DNA from: Methylobacterium sp. UNC378MF
GTDB taxonomy: Bacteria > Pseudomonadota > Alphaproteobacteria > Rhizobiales > Beijerinckiaceae
NCBI RefSeq assembly: GCF_900103195.1
Contig: NZ_FMWU01000026.1
Location: 18,103-82,102, forward strand
Length of the DNA: 64,000 nucleotides
Direction of reading: 5' to 3'
The first letter of the stretch is position 1; every line of letters starts with the position of its first letter. This document shows positions 50,964 through 60,766 of this stretch, one piece after another. The translations under genes were made by a program, and so were the position numbers. The notes under the pieces were generated by a model. The model was not told where the DNA came from and did no database searches. It was given only the letters and a program-made list of their open reading frames with translations.

Positions 50964-52022
50964 ATGTCAGACACTCTGCCAGAGCCGCGCCCTCTCGCCG
51001 TGGAGGCTGCCCGCGAGGGCGCCCGGGTAGAGGGCCTCAAGATCACCCAGCGCCCGCGCCGCAACCGGAAATCGGATTGGTCGCGTCGGCTGGTCCGCGA
51101 GCACACCCTGACGGTCGACGACCTGATCTGGCCGATGTTCGTGATCGAGGGCGAGGGCCGGCGCGAGCCGATCGCCTCCATGCCGGGCGTCGAGCGTCTC
51201 TCGGTGGACGAGATCGTGCGCGACGCTGAGCGCGCGGCACGGCTCGGCATCCCGGCGATCTCGTTCTTCCCCTACACGGAAGTCGCGCTGCGCGACCCGA
51301 CCGGATCGGAGGCGCTGAACGCCAACAATCTCGTCTGCCGCGCGGTGCGCGCCGTGAAGCGGGCGGTGCCCGAGATCGGGATCATGACGGATGTGGCGCT
51401 CGACCCCTACACGAGCCACGGCCATGACGGCCTGATGAAGGACGGGGCGATCCTCAACGACGAGACCGTCGCGGTCCTTGTCGAGCAGAGCCTGATCCAG
51501 GCCGAGGCCGGGACCGACATCATCGCACCCTCCGACATGATGGACGGGCGCGTCGGTGCGATCCGCGCCGGCCTCGACAAGGCCGGATTCCTCGACGTGC
51601 AGATCATGGCCTACGCGGCCAAGTATGCCAGCGCCTTCTACGGGCCGTTCCGCGACGCGATCGGCACCAAGGCCGCGCTGGTGGGGGACAAGCGGACCTA
51701 CCAGATGGATCCGGGCAACTCGTCCGAGGCCCTGCGCGAGGTCCGCCTCGACCTCGATGAGGGCGCGGATTCGGTGATGGTGAAGCCGGGCCTGCCCTAT
51801 CTCGACATCATCCGCCGGGTGCGGGACGAGTTCCAGGTCCCGACCTTCGCCTATCAGGTGTCCGGCGAGTACGCGATGATCGAGGCGGCCGCCCGCAACG
51901 GCTGGCTCGACGGCGACCGCGCGATGGTCGAGGCGCTCCTCGCCTTCAAGCGGGCCGGGGCCGACGGCGTCCTCACCTATCACGCCCCGCGGGTTGCGGA
52001 GCGCCTGCGCAACCATCCGTGA
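50964..52022 (+). CDS. hemB: Delta-aminolevulinic acid dehydratase
   Basis: Condenses two 5-aminolevulinate to porphobilinogen for haem and cobalamin-type tetrapyrroles. 352 residues from ATG 50964. Schiff-base lysine in VMVKPGLPYLD. The metal site is the aspartate type: TDVALDPYTSHGHDG, in place of the cysteine triad of zinc enzymes, so it should be magnesium-dependent as in Bradyrhizobium. Overlaps the next gene by four bases. Confidence 0.96.
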   Translation: MSDTLPEPRPLAVEAAREGARVEGLKITQRPRRNRKSDWSRRLVREHTLTVDDLIWPMFVIEGEGRREPIASMPGVERLSVDEIVRDAERAARLGIPAISFFPYTEVALRDPTGSEALNANNLVCRAVRAVKRAVPEIGIMTDVALDPYTSHGHDGLMKDGAILNDETVAVLVEQSLIQAEAGTDIIAPSDMMDGRVGAIRAGLDKAGFLDVQIMAYAAKYASAFYGPFRDAIGTKAALVGDKRTYQMDPGNSSEALREVRLDLDEGADSVMVKPGLPYLDIIRRVRDEFQVPTFAYQVSGEYAMIEAAARNGWLDGDRAMVEALLAFKRAGADGVLTYHAPRVAERLRNHP

Positions 52023-52387
52023 AACGGACGCACCGCTGGCTCCTCGGATCCGCGGTCGTGGCCGGCTTCCTCGGCGGCCTCGCCGCCTGCCAGGATACCC
52101 TGCGCCGGGATCGCGTCGCCACCTGCCGCCGGGCGCTGCCGGCGGTGGCGCCGCAGCCGGGAATCCGGTTGCTGCGGGCGGCGCCGGGCCCGGCGGCGAA
52201 CTCGGTCCGCGTCGATTATTCCGACGGCAACCGGCCGCACTGGCTGACCTGCCGGTTCGATGCCGGGACGACCCTGGTGGCGCTCGCCACCGAGGCGACG
52301 ACCCTGTCGGGCCCCGCGCTCTACATGCTGAAGCGCTTCTATCTCGACACGCCGGACGCGGCGGTCGACGACCCGGCCGGGCGCTGA
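52019..52387 (+). CDS. Lipoprotein-like hypothetical protein
   Basis: 122 residues from GTG 52019, coupled to hemB by a GTGA overlap. Signal sequence followed by a lipobox-like LGGLAAC (cysteine near 24). Mature part has WLTCRFDAGTT and YMLKRFYLDTP, a small domain I cannot name, found downstream of hemB in relatives. Confidence 0.7.
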   Translation: MKRTHRWLLGSAVVAGFLGGLAACQDTLRRDRVATCRRALPAVAPQPGIRLLRAAPGPAANSVRVDYSDGNRPHWLTCRFDAGTTLVALATEATTLSGPALYMLKRFYLDTPDAAVDDPAGR

Positions 52388-52475
52388 CGGGAGCCCGCGT
52401 TCCGGCATCCCCTTGCGGCCTCCGCGGCGCACACCCACCTTGACGTCCGCAGCCTCGCTTGCAGGACGCGACACC

Positions 52476-52964
52476 ATGCAGAACCCCCAACCCGGCTACG
52501 CGCAGCGCCTCGACGCGCCCGGCTACGCCACCGCGTTGCCGATCCCGTTCGTGCGGGCGAGCCTCGGCGGCCGGACGGTCGCCTATCTCCTCGACATCCT
52601 GTTCATCTTCGGCTTCACGGCCCTGTTGACCCTGCTGATCACCGTGATCGGCGTGGTCACGTTCGGCCTCGGCTGGACGCTGTTCGCCGTCCTGCCGGCG
52701 AGCGGCATCATCTACAGCGCGATCACGGTCGGCGGCTCGAAGCAGAGCACGATCGGCCAGCGGTTGATGGGCCTGCGGACCATCGCGCCCGAGAGCGGCG
52801 CGCGGGTCGACGTCATCACGGCCGCGGTTCACGCGCTGCTGTTCTACGTCGCCATCTCGACCTTCCTGCTCTGGTGCGTCGACGTCGCCTTCGGGCTGGT
52901 GCGCTCCGACCGGCGTCTCGGGCACGACCTGCTTCTCGGCCTCGCCGTCGTTCACGCGCGCTGA
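52476..52964 (+). CDS. RDD-family membrane protein
   Basis: 162 residues from ATG 52476. RDD pattern: R in ASLGGRTVAYLLD, then helices at about 36-60 and 65-90, a conserved polar SKQSTIGQRLMGLR, and a third helix pair near 118-140. Role unknown; conserved in the hemB neighbourhood. Confidence 0.85.
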   Translation: MQNPQPGYAQRLDAPGYATALPIPFVRASLGGRTVAYLLDILFIFGFTALLTLLITVIGVVTFGLGWTLFAVLPASGIIYSAITVGGSKQSTIGQRLMGLRTIAPESGARVDVITAAVHALLFYVAISTFLLWCVDVAFGLVRSDRRLGHDLLLGLAVVHAR

Positions 52965-53088
52965 GCGGACGGTTCGACGATGAAAATGTGACGGTGCGAC
53001 CGGCCGGGCCATTGAGCCGTGGCCGGTCGCCTGTACACTGTCATGCCGGCGCCGTGAGGACGAACCCGGCGCAGGGCTTGTGAGAAGC

Positions 53089-53835
53089 GTGACCAGCCAT
53101 CCGCGCGACACACCGCAATTCTACCTCACCGCTCCGTCGCCGTGCCCGTATCTGCCGGGGCAGGAGGAGCGGAAGGTCTTCACCCACCTGGTCGGACGGC
53201 GCGCCCGCGACCTCAACGAGATCCTGACCCAGGGCGGCTTCCGCCGCTCGCAGACGATCGCGTATCGCCCGGCCTGCGAGACGTGCCGCGCCTGCATCTC
53301 GGTGCGGGTCGTGGTCGATGAGTTCGAGCCGAGCGCGAGCCAGAGGCGCATCCTGGCGCGCAGCGCCGACTGGGTCGGCACGCCCGAGCCGAACCGCCCG
53401 GCGTCGGAGCAATACGCCCTGTTCCGCCGCTACCTCGACGCCCGGCACGGCGACGGCGGCATGGTCGACATGACCGTGCTCGACTACGCCATGATGGTCG
53501 AGGACAGCCATGTCGACACGCACCTCGTGTCGTATCGCCGGCACGGGCCGGATACGGCGGTCACCGGCCGCGGCTCGGGACCGCCGCTCGCCTTCTGCCT
53601 GACGGATGTGCTCTCCGACGGGCTGTCGATGGTCTATTCGTTCTACGATCCCGCGGAGGCCGCGCTCTCCCCGGGAACCTTCATGATCCTCGACCATATC
53701 CGTCGGGCCCGCCGGCTGGGCCTGCCGTATCTCTATCTCGGCTACTGGGTCGAGGGCTCGCGCAAGATGGACTACAAGTCGCGCTTCCGCCCGCAGGAGC
53801 GCCTGATGGGCCAGGGCTGGGTGCGGATCGACTGA
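53089..53835 (+). CDS. bpt: Aminoacyl-tRNA--protein transferase (Bpt/Ate type)
   Basis: 248 residues from GTG 53089, or 251 from GTG 53080. Begins TSHPRDTPQFYLTAPSPCPYL, the conserved N terminus with its cysteine, and has CETCRAC. Transfers leucine (Bpt) or arginine (Ate) from tRNA to acidic N termini, marking proteins for ClpS/ClpAP degradation. Annotated as arginyltransferase in many genomes, but bacterial members mostly use leucyl-tRNA. Confidence 0.9.
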   Translation: MTSHPRDTPQFYLTAPSPCPYLPGQEERKVFTHLVGRRARDLNEILTQGGFRRSQTIAYRPACETCRACISVRVVVDEFEPSASQRRILARSADWVGTPEPNRPASEQYALFRRYLDARHGDGGMVDMTVLDYAMMVEDSHVDTHLVSYRRHGPDTAVTGRGSGPPLAFCLTDVLSDGLSMVYSFYDPAEAALSPGTFMILDHIRRARRLGLPYLYLGYWVEGSRKMDYKSRFRPQERLMGQGWVRID

Positions 53836-53951
53836 ACCCGCCGCCGGTGGTCCACACCCGTTGCCGGCTGGGCATGCCCGATGCGCATTGAGCGGCCGGG
53901 CCGGCGCATGCTACCGGCCTCGCACGCAATCCGGACCGTGCCGAGGCCCCC

Positions 53952-55259
53952 ATGATCCCCCGCTACAGCCGCCCCGCGATGACGGCGATCTGGTCGCCCG
54001 AGACCCGCTTCCGGATCTGGTTCGAGATCGAGGCCCACGCCACCACGGCGCTCGCCGAGATCGGCGTCGTCCCGAAGGAAGCCGCCGAGACGATCTGGGC
54101 CAAGGGCAAGGATGCGGTCTTCGACGTGGCCCGCATCGACGCGATCGAGGCGGTGACGAAGCACGATGTCATCGCCTTCCTCACCCATCTCGCCGAGATC
54201 GTCGGGCCCGAGGCGCGGTTCGTCCACCAGGGGATGACCTCCTCGGACGTGCTCGACACCTGCCTCAACGTGCAGCTCGTGCGCGCCGCCGACATCCTGA
54301 TCGCCGACGTCGATTCGCTGCTCGCCGCCCTGAAGGCGCGGGCCTTCGAGCACAAGCTGACCCCGACCATCGGCCGGTCGCACGGCATCCACGCCGAGCC
54401 GGTCACCTTCGGCCTGAAGCTGGCCCAGGCCTATGCCGAGTTCGAGCGCAACCGCCGCCGCCTCGTCGCGGCCCGCGCGGAGGTCGCCACCTGCGCGATT
54501 TCCGGCGCGGTCGGCACCTTCGCCAATATCGACCCGCGGGTGGAGCAGTACGTCGCCGAGAAGATGGGCCTGACCGCCGAGCCAGTCTCCACCCAGGTGA
54601 TCCCGCGCGACCGCCACGCGATGTTCTTCGCGACCCTCGGCGTGGTCGCCTCGTCCCTGGAGCGGCTGGCGATCGAGATCCGGCACCTCCAGCGCACCGA
54701 GGTCCTGGAGGCGGAGGAGTTCTTCTCCGAGGGCCAGAAGGGTTCCTCGGCCATGCCGCACAAGCGCAACCCGGTGCTGACCGAGAACATCACGGGCCTC
54801 GCCCGGATGGTCCGCGGCTACGTCACCCCGGCCTTGGAGAACGTCGCCCTCTGGCACGAGCGCGACATCTCCCACTCCTCGGTGGAGCGCATGATCGGCC
54901 CCGACGCCACCGTCACCCTCGACTTCGCCCTCGCGCGCATGACCGGGGTGATGGAGAAGCTGCTGGTCTACCCGGCCAACATGCAGAAGAATCTCGACCG
55001 GCTCGGCGGCCTGATCCACTCGCAGCGCGTGCTGCTGGCGCTCACCCAGGCCGGCGTGTCCCGCGAGGATTCCTACCGGCTGGTCCAGCGCAACGCGATG
55101 CCGGTCTGGCGCGGCGAGGGCGATTTCCTGGCCCTGCTCAAGGCCGACCCGGAGGTCGCCGCGGCACTCCCGGCCGAGCAGATCGAGGCCTGCTTCGATC
55201 TCGGCTACCACTTCAAGCACGTGGACACGATCTTCGGCCGGGTCTTCGGCGACCGCTGA
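53952..55259 (+). CDS. purB: Adenylosuccinate lyase
   Basis: 435 residues from ATG 53952. Fumarase/aspartase superfamily; signature loop GSSAMPHKRNPV near 270 and TSSDVLDTCLN near 97. Acts twice in purine synthesis: SAICAR to AICAR, the substrate of PurH at 7.9 kb, and adenylosuccinate to AMP. Confidence 0.97.
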   Translation: MIPRYSRPAMTAIWSPETRFRIWFEIEAHATTALAEIGVVPKEAAETIWAKGKDAVFDVARIDAIEAVTKHDVIAFLTHLAEIVGPEARFVHQGMTSSDVLDTCLNVQLVRAADILIADVDSLLAALKARAFEHKLTPTIGRSHGIHAEPVTFGLKLAQAYAEFERNRRRLVAARAEVATCAISGAVGTFANIDPRVEQYVAEKMGLTAEPVSTQVIPRDRHAMFFATLGVVASSLERLAIEIRHLQRTEVLEAEEFFSEGQKGSSAMPHKRNPVLTENITGLARMVRGYVTPALENVALWHERDISHSSVERMIGPDATVTLDFALARMTGVMEKLLVYPANMQKNLDRLGGLIHSQRVLLALTQAGVSREDSYRLVQRNAMPVWRGEGDFLALLKADPEVAAALPAEQIEACFDLGYHFKHVDTIFGRVFGDR

Positions 55260-55338
55260 GATCCCGCACGATTCCTGCTTCGACCCGCGTTCGCGGGCCC
55301 GGGATCTCGGGCCCGCGACGAACACAGGACAGCTCTCC

Positions 55339-56196
55339 GTGACCGCTCCCCGCATCGTCTACCTCAACGGCCAGTTCCTCCCCTACGAGGAGGCACGCGT
55401 GCCGATCATGGATCGCGGCTTCCTGTTCGCGGACGGCATTTACGAGGTCTCCGCGATCATCGACGGCAAGCTCGTCGACAACGCCGCGCACCTCGCCCGC
55501 CTCGACCGCTCCCTCGGCGAGATCGGCATCCGCAACCCGCACGATGCGGCGGGCTGGGAGCGCCTGCAGACCGAGCTCGTGGCCCGGAACGGCGTCACCG
55601 AGGGCCTCGTCTACATGCAGGTCACCCGGGGCGTGGCCGAGCGCGACTTCGCCTTCCCGAAGGCCGGCACCGAGCCCACCGTGGTGATGTTCACGCAGGC
55701 CAAGACCGTGCTCGCCAACCCGCTCGCCGAGAGCGGCGCCCGGGTTATCACCGTCGAGGACCTGCGTTGGAAGCGCCGGGACATCAAGTCGGTCGCTCTG
55801 CTGGCGCAGGTGCTGGCCAAGCAGCAGGCGGCCGAGGCCGGCGTCGCCGAGGCCTGGATGGTGGAGGACGGCGCCGTCACCGAGGGCTCGTCCTCGACCG
55901 CGTTCATCATCAGCCGCGACCGCGTGCTCGTGACCCGGCCGCTCTCCACGGCGCTCCTGCCGGGGATCACCCGGGCCTCGGTGCTGCGCCTCGCGCAGGA
56001 GGCCGACCTGCGGATCGAGGAGCGGCTGATCCCGGTGGACGAGGTCTACGCGGCGCAGGAGGCCTTCTACACGAGCGCCTCGGCTTTCGTGATGCCGGTC
56101 GTCGAAATCGACGGGCGCGCGATCGGCGAGGGCCGGCCGGGTGCACTGACCCGGCGCTTGCGCGAACTCTATATCGAGGCTGCCCGCCAGGGTTGA
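55339..56196 (+). CDS. dat: D-amino-acid aminotransferase
   Basis: 285 residues from GTG 55339; class IV PLP enzyme. PLP-lysine in KRRDIKSVALL, and the conserved EGSSSTAFI and PLSTALLPGITR motifs, with MDRGFLFADGIYEV near the N terminus. Supplies D-glutamate/D-alanine for peptidoglycan or degrades D-amino acids. IlvE-type activity cannot be excluded, but ilvE is already at 1160. Confidence 0.9.
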   Translation: MTAPRIVYLNGQFLPYEEARVPIMDRGFLFADGIYEVSAIIDGKLVDNAAHLARLDRSLGEIGIRNPHDAAGWERLQTELVARNGVTEGLVYMQVTRGVAERDFAFPKAGTEPTVVMFTQAKTVLANPLAESGARVITVEDLRWKRRDIKSVALLAQVLAKQQAAEAGVAEAWMVEDGAVTEGSSSTAFIISRDRVLVTRPLSTALLPGITRASVLRLAQEADLRIEERLIPVDEVYAAQEAFYTSASAFVMPVVEIDGRAIGEGRPGALTRRLRELYIEAARQG

Positions 56197-56320
56197 GATC
56201 GTCTTCCGCGCCGGCGGATCCGATCCACAGGATGGGACATTGTCCCGGGCCGGCGGCAGGAACGGATCCCGTCACCGACTGTTCCTCCCCGAATTCGTGT
56301 CCCGAACCGGGGAGGCCCTC

Positions 56321-56605
56321 GTGCCGAAGACAATCCTGTTCGCCGCTTTCGCGGCGACCCTCGCGGCGGCGCCAGCCTGCGCCCAGACGACAAGCCCGGC
56401 GCCGGCCGAGCGGGTACGTCCGAACGCCGACGCGCCGCCCAATGACCAGTCGCTCAGCGACAAGCTCCAGCAGAATGACGGCGTGATCAAGCCGCCGGAA
56501 TCGTCCACGACCGGAACCGTGGTCAAGCCCGATCAGTCCGGCACCATGCCGGTGATCAAGCCGCACGAATTGCCCGGTCGCGCACCCGGAACCGAGGCCA
56601 AGTAG
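56321..56605 (+). CDS. Secreted hypothetical protein, 94 residues
   Basis: GTG 56321 with a GGGGAGG site. Signal peptide cleaved near ACA-QTT (21). The remainder is disordered-looking, rich in proline, lysine and aspartate, with two repeats of a VIKP(P/H)E element (GVIKPPESS, PVIKPHELP). A short secreted protein type I cannot name. Confidence 0.65.
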   Translation: MPKTILFAAFAATLAAAPACAQTTSPAPAERVRPNADAPPNDQSLSDKLQQNDGVIKPPESSTTGTVVKPDQSGTMPVIKPHELPGRAPGTEAK

Positions 56606-56760
56606 CGCCCCCGACCCTGCCGGACGGCCCGCGACGCGGCCCCCTCATGCGGCCCCTTGCTTGATTTCGCTGCCCGGATCGCGGAAACGGCTCACGACGT
56701 ACGCCGCCTGCACCCGTGGGTGGCGCCGTCCCGGTTTCCGTCGCGGGTAAGCAGGCAGAC

Positions 56761-58053
56761 ATGGCCAACGTCGTCGTTGTGGGCGCCCAATGGGGCGACG
56801 AGGGCAAGGGCAAGATCGTCGACTGGCTCTCCGAGCAGGCCGACATCGTCGTCCGGTTCCAGGGCGGGCACAATGCCGGGCATACGCTCGTCATCGACGG
56901 CGTGACCTACAAGCTGGCGCTGCTGCCGTCGGGCGTGGTCCGCGGCGGCAAGCTTTCGGTCATCGGCAACGGCGTCGTGGTCGATCCCTGGCACCTGATC
57001 GACGAGATCGAGCGCATCAAGGCGCAGGGCGTGGACGTCTCGCCGTCCTCCCTGCGGATCGCCGACAACGCCACGCTGATCCTGCCGCTCCACCGCGAAC
57101 TGGATCATTTCCGCGAGACCGCCAATGCCGGCCTCAAGATCGGCACGACCAAGCGCGGCATCGGGCCGGCCTACGAGGACAAGGTCGGCCGCCGGGCGAT
57201 CCGGGTCGTGGATCTGGCCGATCCCGACGCGCTGCCGGCCAAGATCGAGCGGGTTCTGACCCATCACAACGCCCTGCGGCGCGGTCTCGGGATCGACGAG
57301 GTCAATGCCGAGGCGCTGCTGTCGGAACTGAAGGCGATCGCACCGAAGATCCTGCCCTTCGCCGACACCGTCTGGGCGCTGCTCGACGAGGAGCGCCGGG
57401 CCGGAAAGCGCATCCTGTTCGAGGGAGCGCAGGGCGCGCTGCTCGACGTCGACCACGGCACCTATCCGTTCGTCACCTCCTCCAACATCGTGGCCGCCCA
57501 GGCGGCGACGGGTTCGGGCCTCGGCCCGGGGGCGATCGGCTACGTGCTGGGCATCGCCAAGGCCTACACCACCCGGGTCGGCGAGGGGCCGTTCCCCACC
57601 GAGCTGTTCGACGAGATCGGCGAGACCATCGGCAGCCGCGGGCGCGAGTTCGGCGTCAATACCGGCCGCAAGCGCCGCTGCGGCTGGTTCGATGCCGTGC
57701 TGGTGCGCCAGACGGTCCGGACCTCCGGCATCCACGGCATCGCGCTGACCAAGCTCGACATCCTCGACGGCTTCGAGGAGATCCGCGTGTGCACGGGCTA
57801 CCTGCTGGACGGCCAGCCGATCGACCATCTGCCGGCGAGCCAGGCCGCCCAGGCGCGGGTCGAGCCGGTCTACGAGGTGATCCCGGGCTGGTCGGAGACG
57901 ACCGCCGGTGCGCGGTCCTGGGCGGATCTGCCCGCGCAGGCGATCAAGTATGTCCGCCGGATCGAGGAGCTGATCGGGGCGCCGGTGGCGCTGCTGTCGA
58001 CCTCGCCCGAACGCGACGACACGATCCTCATGCACAACCCGTTCGAGGATTGA
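56761..58053 (+). CDS. purA: Adenylosuccinate synthetase
   Basis: 430 residues from ATG 56761 (an earlier GTG at 56716 is not needed). GTP-binding WGDEGKGKIVDWL at the N terminus, GHNAGHTLVIDG, TTKRGIGPAYEDK and GTYPFVTSSN are all present. Converts IMP to adenylosuccinate, the step before the second PurB reaction. Confidence 0.97.
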   Translation: MANVVVVGAQWGDEGKGKIVDWLSEQADIVVRFQGGHNAGHTLVIDGVTYKLALLPSGVVRGGKLSVIGNGVVVDPWHLIDEIERIKAQGVDVSPSSLRIADNATLILPLHRELDHFRETANAGLKIGTTKRGIGPAYEDKVGRRAIRVVDLADPDALPAKIERVLTHHNALRRGLGIDEVNAEALLSELKAIAPKILPFADTVWALLDEERRAGKRILFEGAQGALLDVDHGTYPFVTSSNIVAAQAATGSGLGPGAIGYVLGIAKAYTTRVGEGPFPTELFDEIGETIGSRGREFGVNTGRKRRCGWFDAVLVRQTVRTSGIHGIALTKLDILDGFEEIRVCTGYLLDGQPIDHLPASQAAQARVEPVYEVIPGWSETTAGARSWADLPAQAIKYVRRIEELIGAPVALLSTSPERDDTILMHNPFED

Positions 58054-58348
58054 CCGGTTCGAGGCGCGACGCGTCGCGCGCTATCCCGTTGACGACGCGC
58101 GTTTTCGGCGGCCCTGCCTGTATCCAGTCCGCGCAGGCTTGATCTAGAACGGGCTGTCGGCCGGGCCATCGTTCTCGCGATCAGCCCGCCATCTCCAGGG
58201 CAACCGGCGCGCGGACACTGATCCGCGCGGTGGGATACGACAAACCGGCCGACGGCCGCGACCGGACCCGTCGGGCGGCCGCGGCCCTCGGTCCCCGGCC
58301 TCCGACCGGCGTCGCCGGACGGCGGCCGAAGGGGCGGACCAGAGTATC
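58054..58348. other. Intergenic after purA, perfect 16-bp palindrome
   Basis: GCGCGACGCGTCGCGC at 58064-58079 is a perfect 16-bp palindrome, 10 bp past the purA stop; it can fold as a transcript end but lacks a T tract. The remaining 270 bp show no gene. Confidence 0.45.
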
Positions 58349-59800
58349 ATGGCCGATTACTATCCGCTTCTGGCGCGCGCGCTCGATGCGCTGCCCGACC
58401 GAACGCCCGCCCTGCGCAAGGCGGTCTACGACCGCGCGCGCAATGCGCTGATCAGCCAGCTGCGCTCCCTCGATCCGCCGCTGTCCGAGGCCGATATCGA
58501 CCTCGAGCGCCGGGCCCTCGACGCCGCGATCGAGCGGCTGGAGGTGGATCACGGCGGCCTTCCGGCGCCGGCCAACGATGCCGCGCAGGCGCCCCAGCGC
58601 CCCGCACCCGCTCCCGTCATTCCGGAACCTGCTGCACCCGAGCCGATCGTTCCGCCGGCGGCGGAGGCGGACCTCCCGGAACCGTCTCCACCCGAGCCGG
58701 GGACCGCATCCGTACCGGTCCTCCCGCCCGCGAAGCCGCCCTTCGCGGTGACGGCCGGTGATACCGATCCGGATTCCGTGGCCGGACCGCGCGAGGCGCC
58801 GATCGCGATCACGTCGCGGCGCCCCGGCGTGCCGGCGCCGGCGGCCTCGGAAGAGGCCGAGCCGGCGACCGAGGCGCCGGCTTCGGAGACCCCGCCCGCC
58901 GAGGATCCGGACGCCGCCGACACCGCCGCGGAGGGCGGCGGCCGTCAGCGTCCCCGGATCGAGGTGGTGCCGCCGCGGACCGGTCGATCGCGGGTGCTGC
59001 GCAACGTCTTCGTGGGCGGCGTCCTGGCGGTGGTGATCGGCCTGATCGCCGTCGCGGCCTTCCTGCTGCGCGACCGGCCGCAGAACCTGCCGTCGAGCGG
59101 CACCGAGACGGTGGATACGCAGCAGCCCGAGGGCGAGACCAAATTCGGCGACCGGGTCGGTGGCGATGCTGCACCGACGCCGAAGGCGACCGCACGGGCA
59201 GAGACCGGCGCGCCGCCGCGGAATACGGCGGCGCCTGCCGATACGGGCGTCGCGGTCGCTCAGAGGGCCGAACTCGTCGAGGAATCGTCGGGCGCCCAGG
59301 GCGGCCAGCCGACCGTGACACCGGGCCGGGTGACGTGGCGGCTGGAGACGGTGAACGGGGATCAGGGGCAGCCCGTCCAGAACGCGATCGTCGCCACCGT
59401 GGCCATTCCCGATGCCGGTCTGACGCTGGTGATGACCATCCAGCGCAACCTCGACACGACCCTGCCGGCGTCCCACACGGTGAGTTTGGTCTTCAGCCAG
59501 ACCGGCACCAACGGCACCGCCCGCACGGTTCAGGATGTCGGGCTGCTCCAGGCCAAGGATGAGCAGGGCGCTCGCGGCTCGCCCGTCTCGGGCCTGCCTG
59601 TCCGCGTTCGCGACAACCTGTTCCTGATCGGATTGTCGTCGCTGCAGAACGACGTCGAGCGCAACACCGACTTGCTCCTGCACCGGAACTGGTTCGATAT
59701 CGCGCTCCGCTACACGTCCGGCCGTCGGGCCGTGCTGACCTTCGAGAAGGGCGCCGTTGGCGCGCAGGTCATGCAGAACGCCTTCGACGCTTGGCAGTGA
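58349..59800 (+). CDS. Proline-rich single-helix membrane protein, 483 residues
   Basis: ATG 58349. Residues 1-65 form a conserved alphaproteobacterial N-terminal segment (MADYYPLLARALDALP... RARNALISQL). Residues 70-210 are low-complexity, rich in proline, alanine and glutamate. One transmembrane helix at about 222-245 (FVGGVLAVVIGLIAVAAFLL). The outer part (about 310-483) is a beta-type domain with no family I know, ending GAQVMQNAFDAWQ. Likely cytoplasm-to-periplasm bitopic; function unknown. Confidence 0.75.
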   Translation: MADYYPLLARALDALPDRTPALRKAVYDRARNALISQLRSLDPPLSEADIDLERRALDAAIERLEVDHGGLPAPANDAAQAPQRPAPAPVIPEPAAPEPIVPPAAEADLPEPSPPEPGTASVPVLPPAKPPFAVTAGDTDPDSVAGPREAPIAITSRRPGVPAPAASEEAEPATEAPASETPPAEDPDAADTAAEGGGRQRPRIEVVPPRTGRSRVLRNVFVGGVLAVVIGLIAVAAFLLRDRPQNLPSSGTETVDTQQPEGETKFGDRVGGDAAPTPKATARAETGAPPRNTAAPADTGVAVAQRAELVEESSGAQGGQPTVTPGRVTWRLETVNGDQGQPVQNAIVATVAIPDAGLTLVMTIQRNLDTTLPASHTVSLVFSQTGTNGTARTVQDVGLLQAKDEQGARGSPVSGLPVRVRDNLFLIGLSSLQNDVERNTDLLLHRNWFDIALRYTSGRRAVLTFEKGAVGAQVMQNAFDAWQ

Positions 59801-59840
59801 TCGCCCGCCGGTGATCGCTTGAGCGCGACCGCTTGGCGGT

Positions 59841-59869
59841 GCCACCCCGGCGCGGTGCGCCGGGGTGGC
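59841..59869. terminator. Bidirectional hairpin between convergent genes
   Basis: GCCACCCCGGCGC and GCGCCGGGGTGGC form a perfect 13-bp stem with a 3-base loop, between the 483-residue gene (plus) and rpoH (minus). Confidence 0.7.
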
Positions 59870-59872
59870 GGG

Positions 59873-60766
59873 TCAGTGGGCCTCGATGCCGGTCCGGGGC
59901 AGTTCGCGGCTGGCGATGTTGCGCTTGACCGCTTCCTGCACCTTCTCGAAGGCGCGAACCTCGATCTGCCGCACGCGCTCGCGGGAGACACCGAACTCGC
60001 CCGAGAGATCCTCCAGTGTGATCGGGTCCTCGGCGAGCCGCCGGGCTTCGAAGATGCGGCGCTCGCGCGGGTTCAGGACGCCCAGCGCGTCCTTCAGGGC
60101 GGACAGGCGGTTCTGCCCCTCCTGCTCACGGGCCAGGACGGTCTCCTGGCTCGGGCTGTTGTCCACGAGCCAATCCTGCCACTCACCCTCGCCCTCCTCG
60201 CGCAGGGGCGCGTTGAGCGACGTGTCGCCGGACAGGCGCCGGTTCATGTCGATCACGTCCTGCTCGGGCACGCCGAGGCGGGTGGCGATCTGCTTCACCT
60301 GATCGGGCTTGAGGTCACCCTCGTCGAGGGCCGAGATCTTGCCCTTCGCCTTGCGCAGGTTGAAGAACAGCTTCTTCTGGTTCGCGGTCGTGCCCATCTT
60401 CACGAGCGACCACGAGCGCAGGATGTATTCCTGGATCGCCGCCTTGATCCACCACATGGCATAGGTGGCCAGCCGGAAGCCCTTGTCGGGATCGAAGCGC
60501 TTGACCGCCTGCATCAGGCCGACATTGCCCTCCGACACGACCTCGCCGATCGGCAGGCCGTAGCCGCGATAGCCCATCGCGATCTTGGCGACGAGCCGCA
60601 GGTGCGATGTCACCAGCCGATGCGCGGCCTCGCGGTCACCGGCGTCCCGCCAGGCCTTCGCCAGCGTGAACTCCTCCGACGGCTCCAGCATCGGGAATTT
60701 GCGAATCTCGTCGAGGTAGCGCGAGAGGCCACCTTCGTTGGCGAGCACGGGCAGCGTACCGGCCAT
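59873..60766 (-). CDS. rpoH: RNA polymerase sigma-32 (heat-shock) factor
   Basis: 297 residues from ATG 60766. Region 2 (YAMWWIKAAIQEYILRSWSLV) binds core and the -10 element; QKKLFFNLR is the RpoH box that distinguishes sigma-32. Region 4 HTH is GEFGVSRERVRQIEVRA. Many relatives have two or more rpoH copies. Upstream gap to rluD includes GTCAC-GAT-GTGAC (60950-60962) and CTCATATGAG (near 60868); heat-shock control sites cannot be assigned from these alone. Confidence 0.96.
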   Translation of the reverse strand: MAGTLPVLANEGGLSRYLDEIRKFPMLEPSEEFTLAKAWRDAGDREAAHRLVTSHLRLVAKIAMGYRGYGLPIGEVVSEGNVGLMQAVKRFDPDKGFRLATYAMWWIKAAIQEYILRSWSLVKMGTTANQKKLFFNLRKAKGKISALDEGDLKPDQVKQIATRLGVPEQDVIDMNRRLSGDTSLNAPLREEGEGEWQDWLVDNSPSQETVLAREQEGQNRLSALKDALGVLNPRERRIFEARRLAEDPITLEDLSGEFGVSRERVRQIEVRAFEKVQEAVKRNIASRELPRTGIEAH

